This document shows, one piece after another, positions 23,994-26,784 of a DNA stretch of 26,784 bases. Numbering within the stretch: position 1 is the stretch's first letter; each line of letters opens with the position of its first letter. The stretch spans positions 1 to 26,784 of the forward strand of contig JBEBBO010000113.1 of the NCBI GenBank assembly GCA_041158345.1. The letters are read 5' to 3'. This DNA comes from UBA6136 sp041158345 (GTDB taxonomy: Bacteria > Pseudomonadota > Gammaproteobacteria > Methylococcales > Methylococcaceae). The translations under genes were made by a program, and so were the position numbers. Below the pieces are notes generated by a model. That model was not told the origin of the DNA and searched no databases. It worked only from the letters and a program-made list of their open reading frames with translations.

Positions 23994-26414
23994 ATGTCAA
24001 ACGTGTCACGTGATGAGTCCAGCATTCTCTGGTTTAGCGAGTTGGGTATCGAGGACGTTCCGCTGGTGGGTGGCAAGAACGCTTCGCTAGGAGAAATGTA
24101 TCGAGCCTTAAGGCCTCAGGGGATTCGAATCCCCAATGGCTTTGCCATTACGGCAGCGGCCTATCATCGGTTTATTGAGGAAGCCGGTGTTTCAAGTACG
24201 CTGCGCGATGTCCTTGAGGGCTTGGATACGCAGGATATTGCAGATCTTCAGCTCAGGGGGCAAAGAGCCCGACGGGCCATTCTCGATGCAGAACTTCCCA
24301 GAGATCTCCAAGGCGCCATTCTTAAGGCGTATGAGAAGCTCTCAGAGGAGACAGGAACGGCGTCGCTGGATGTTGCGGTCCGATCCAGCGCGACGGCAGA
24401 AGATCTTCCGGATGCCAGCTTTGCGGGTCAGCAGGAAACCTATCTCAATGTTCAGGGAGGGCCAGCCCTCCTGGAGTCGGTGAAGCGTTGCTTTGCTTCC
24501 CTCTACACGGACCGAGCAATTTCATACCGGGTCGACAAGGGATTTGGCGATGTGCGTGTGGGCCTTTCGGTCTGCGTTCAGCGAATGGTTCGCTCAGATC
24601 TTGCTGCGGCCGGCGTCATGTTTTCCATCGATACCGAAACCGGCTTTGAAAATGCGGTTTTGATCAACTCATCCTATGGGCTGGGTGAAAACGTGGTTGC
24701 TGGATCGGTGAATCCGGATGAGTTCTATGTTTTCAAGCCGACCTTGAAAACGGGATTTCGACCAATACTCAGAAAGCAGCTAGGGACCAAGGAACAGAAG
24801 CTCATCTACGACCAAGGGGGTGGTCGAATGACCGTGAATATTCCGGTATCAATGGATGAGCAAAGGCGATTTTCGATTGGCGATGACGATATTCTCACTT
24901 TGGCGCGGTGGGCACTCGATATCGAAGCCTATTACTCGACAAAGCGTGGCCAGCCATCACCCATGGACATGGAATGGGGCAAGGACGGTCGAACGGGCGA
25001 AATCTTTATCCTTCAAGCACGCCCGGAAACAGTCCACTCACGAAGGAACTTGGGCGATATTGAAACCTACCGTCTGACCTCGAAAGACGGCGTGGCGCCC
25101 TTGGTTACGGGAAGAAGTATTGGTTCACGCATCGCTCAGGGTCGTATCCGAGTCATTCATTCGGTTCACGAGCTCCATCTTTTTCAGGCAGGGGAAATCC
25201 TGGTCGCTGATCGCACCGATCCTGATTGGGAGCCTAGCATGAAGAAAGCGGCGGCTATCGTTACGAATCGTGGCGGCAGGACCTGTCATGCCGCCATCAT
25301 CAGTCGAGAGCTTGGGGTACCTGCCGTGGTTGGCACCGTTCAGGGAACGGCGCTGCTTCATGATGGAATGGAGGTCACGGTCTCTTGCGCAGAGGGCGAT
25401 ATCGGCTTTGTCTATCCAGGTTGGCTTCCCTTTGACATCGATCGAATTTCCCTTGCCACGATCCCGAGGCCTTCAACGAAGATCATGATGAACGTCGGTA
25501 ACCCGGATGAAGCGTTTCGGCTCTCATTTCTTCCGAATGATGGCGTCGGTCTGGCTCGGCAGGAATTCATCATTACCAACTCGATCAAGGTCCATCCCAG
25601 GGCCCTGATCGACTTCGACGACATCGAGGATCCTGATACGCGGACAGCGATTGCTCTCTTAACACAAGGTTATTCGAATAAACCTGATTTTTTTGTGGAT
25701 CGCCTTGCGGAAGGGGCGGCGATGATTGCCGCTGCCTTTTACCCCAAGGACGTGATCATTCGAATGAGCGACTTTAAGTCCAATGAGTACGCGAACCTTT
25801 TAGGCGGTCGTTCTTATGAGCCGCTTGAGGAAAATCCGATGATCGGATTTCGTGGGGCGAGCCGCTACTACGATTCTCGTTATCAGGCGGCGTTCGCGTT
25901 GGAATGCCGGGCCATGCGAAAGGTTCGGGATGAGATGGGGCTGACGAACCTTAAGATCATGATTCCTTTCTGCCGGACGGTGGAGGAGGGCCGAAAGGTC
26001 CTTGCGGTCATGGCTGAAAGTGGCCTTGAGCGAGGGGTCAATGGGCTAGAAGTCTATGTAATGTGTGAGATTCCCAGCAATGTGATCTTGGCCAAGGAGT
26101 TCGCCGAAATCTTCGACGGGTTCTCCATTGGATCCAATGACCTGACTCAGCTGATTTTAGGGGTGGATCGAGATTCGGAAATCGTTGCGCACATTTTTGA
26201 TGAGAGAAACCCTGCGGTGATGCAGTCCATTGCAACGGTCATCCGCGAGGTCAAGGCAGCCGGGCGAAAGATTGGTATTTGCGGCCAAGCCCCGAGTGAC
26301 TACCCCGAGTTTGCCTCTTTTCTCGTGAATTCGGGCATTGACAGCATTTCGTTGAACCCTGACGTGGTAGTCAAGACAATGCTGCAATTGGAAACCGCAG
26401 CCAGAAGTCATTGA
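23994..26414 (+). CDS. ppsA: Phosphoenolpyruvate synthase (pyruvate, water dikinase)
   Basis: An 806-aa full-length PEP synthase, which converts pyruvate + ATP + water to PEP + AMP + phosphate in the cytoplasm and starts gluconeogenesis. The N-terminal ATP-grasp domain opens with VGGKNASLGEM, typical of PpsA. The swivelling phosphohistidine domain has GGRTCHAAI with catalytic H432 (H421 in E. coli). The C-terminal PEP/pyruvate barrel includes GVGLARQEFI and, near the end, the active-site segment SIGSNDLTQ, followed by an ICGQAPSD segment containing the conserved catalytic cysteine. It stands 113 bases after the 5-oxoprolinase gene and 54 bases before the cyclase-family gene on the same strand. 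I see no pps regulatory protein (DUF299) in the window. With nifJ 7 kb away it could complete a route from acetyl-CoA to PEP. Confidence 0.97.
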   Translation: MSNVSRDESSILWFSELGIEDVPLVGGKNASLGEMYRALRPQGIRIPNGFAITAAAYHRFIEEAGVSSTLRDVLEGLDTQDIADLQLRGQRARRAILDAELPRDLQGAILKAYEKLSEETGTASLDVAVRSSATAEDLPDASFAGQQETYLNVQGGPALLESVKRCFASLYTDRAISYRVDKGFGDVRVGLSVCVQRMVRSDLAAAGVMFSIDTETGFENAVLINSSYGLGENVVAGSVNPDEFYVFKPTLKTGFRPILRKQLGTKEQKLIYDQGGGRMTVNIPVSMDEQRRFSIGDDDILTLARWALDIEAYYSTKRGQPSPMDMEWGKDGRTGEIFILQARPETVHSRRNLGDIETYRLTSKDGVAPLVTGRSIGSRIAQGRIRVIHSVHELHLFQAGEILVADRTDPDWEPSMKKAAAIVTNRGGRTCHAAIISRELGVPAVVGTVQGTALLHDGMEVTVSCAEGDIGFVYPGWLPFDIDRISLATIPRPSTKIMMNVGNPDEAFRLSFLPNDGVGLARQEFIITNSIKVHPRALIDFDDIEDPDTRTAIALLTQGYSNKPDFFVDRLAEGAAMIAAAFYPKDVIIRMSDFKSNEYANLLGGRSYEPLEENPMIGFRGASRYYDSRYQAAFALECRAMRKVRDEMGLTNLKIMIPFCRTVEEGRKVLAVMAESGLERGVNGLEVYVMCEIPSNVILAKEFAEIFDGFSIGSNDLTQLILGVDRDSEIVAHIFDERNPAVMQSIATVIREVKAAGRKIGICGQAPSDYPEFASFLVNSGIDSISLNPDVVVKTMLQLETAARSH

Positions 26415-26468
26415 GTCTGATTTCCTTGTCTCTTAACCCACGTTTTTCGGTGCCGACGTGAAACCATC

Positions 26469-26784
26469 ATGAAGATTCCCTTATTGTTTCTGGCGTCATT
26501 TTTGGCAGCCTGTGCCCATCAGGAGACCCTTCTGACCGAGGGTCGATGGATCGACCTTACGCACGCATTTTCAGAATCAACCCTCTACTGGCCGAACGCC
26601 GAACATTTCAAGCTAGAGAAGGTTTATGACGGCCATGCAGCGGGGGGATATCACTATTCCGCGAACCGTTATTCAGCCGCCGAACATGGCGGAACCCATA
26701 TGGATGCGCCGATCCATTTTGATATCAAGGGCGGGACCGTTGAGAAGATCGGCATCGATCAGACGATTGGGCCCGGGATTGTTG
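26469..26784 (+). CDS. Cyclase-family (kynurenine-formamidase-like) lipoprotein, 3' end cut by window
   Basis: The first 105 codons of a gene running off the right edge. Residues 1-14 are a lipoprotein signal with lipobox LAAC; C15 would carry the lipid, followed by A16-H17, so outer-membrane sorting is plausible. The rest matches the cyclase/kynurenine formamidase family (PF04199): WIDLTHAFSESTLYWP at 27-42, then the metal-binding signature HGGTHMDAPIHF at 73-84 with H73, H77, D79 and H83. Members of this family hydrolyse amides or cyclic esters with a divalent metal and are mostly cytoplasmic, so an exported form probably has another substrate. The ATG has no strong ribosome binding site. 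Completeness cannot be judged because the C-terminal half is outside the window. Confidence 0.88.
   Translation, partial: MKIPLLFLASFLAACAHQETLLTEGRWIDLTHAFSESTLYWPNAEHFKLEKVYDGHAAGGYHYSANRYSAAEHGGTHMDAPIHFDIKGGTVEKIGIDQTIGPGIV

Overview
The window is a gene-dense, GC-rich bacterial chromosome segment with no phage, insertion-sequence, tRNA, rRNA or CRISPR signal that I could find. FtsH, Ppx, YadG-type ATPase, ElyC/YdcF-type protein, Blc-type lipocalin and PpsA all resemble gammaproteobacterial homologues, so a gammaproteobacterium (or close pseudomonadotan relative) is the best guess. NifJ-type pyruvate:ferredoxin oxidoreductase and PEP synthase fit an organism with autotrophic, C1 or low-oxygen carbon metabolism. 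This is inference; no marker gene fixes the taxon.

Left part (1-6667), all on the minus strand: a small amphipathic Ala/Ser-rich protein (107 aa), an 893-aa P1B-like ATPase with an unusual ion site, and a 195-aa protein with a basic tail. These three look like one functional module. Next to them, transcribed the same way, are a membrane-anchored or secreted lipocalin and a full-length FtsH protease followed by a strong rho-independent terminator.

Middle (6668-11865): a divergent intergenic region with an exact 11-bp inverted repeat, an ElyC/YdcF-family membrane protein, and exopolyphosphatase Ppx, whose stop codon overlaps that of the convergent elyC-like gene. Then come a YadG-type ABC ATPase without its usual permease, a CPA2-type cation/proton antiporter, and a small exported 69-aa protein.

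Right part (11866-26784), mostly plus strand: a translationally coupled pair of a GltD-like FAD/Fe-S NAD(P)H oxidoreductase and a one-chain NifJ-type pyruvate:ferredoxin oxidoreductase. A CAX calcium/proton antiporter and a small exported Cys-rich protein built from 29-residue repeats follow. Convergent to these is a DUF2252 protein. Further right lie a fused HyuA-HyuB 5-oxoprolinase, PEP synthase, and the start of a cyclase-family (kynurenine-formamidase-like) lipoprotein cut by the window edge.

Functional links: NifJ and PpsA together connect acetyl-CoA/CO2, pyruvate and PEP, and the GltD-like partner offers a route between ferredoxin-level electrons and NAD(P)H. Several genes deal with ion homeostasis (P-type ATPase, CPA2 antiporter, CAX) or the envelope (ElyC-like, FtsH, lipocalin). 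The most interesting candidates for undescribed biology are the atypical P-type ATPase module at the left edge and the DUF2252 protein, whose kinase-like motifs appear in permuted order.
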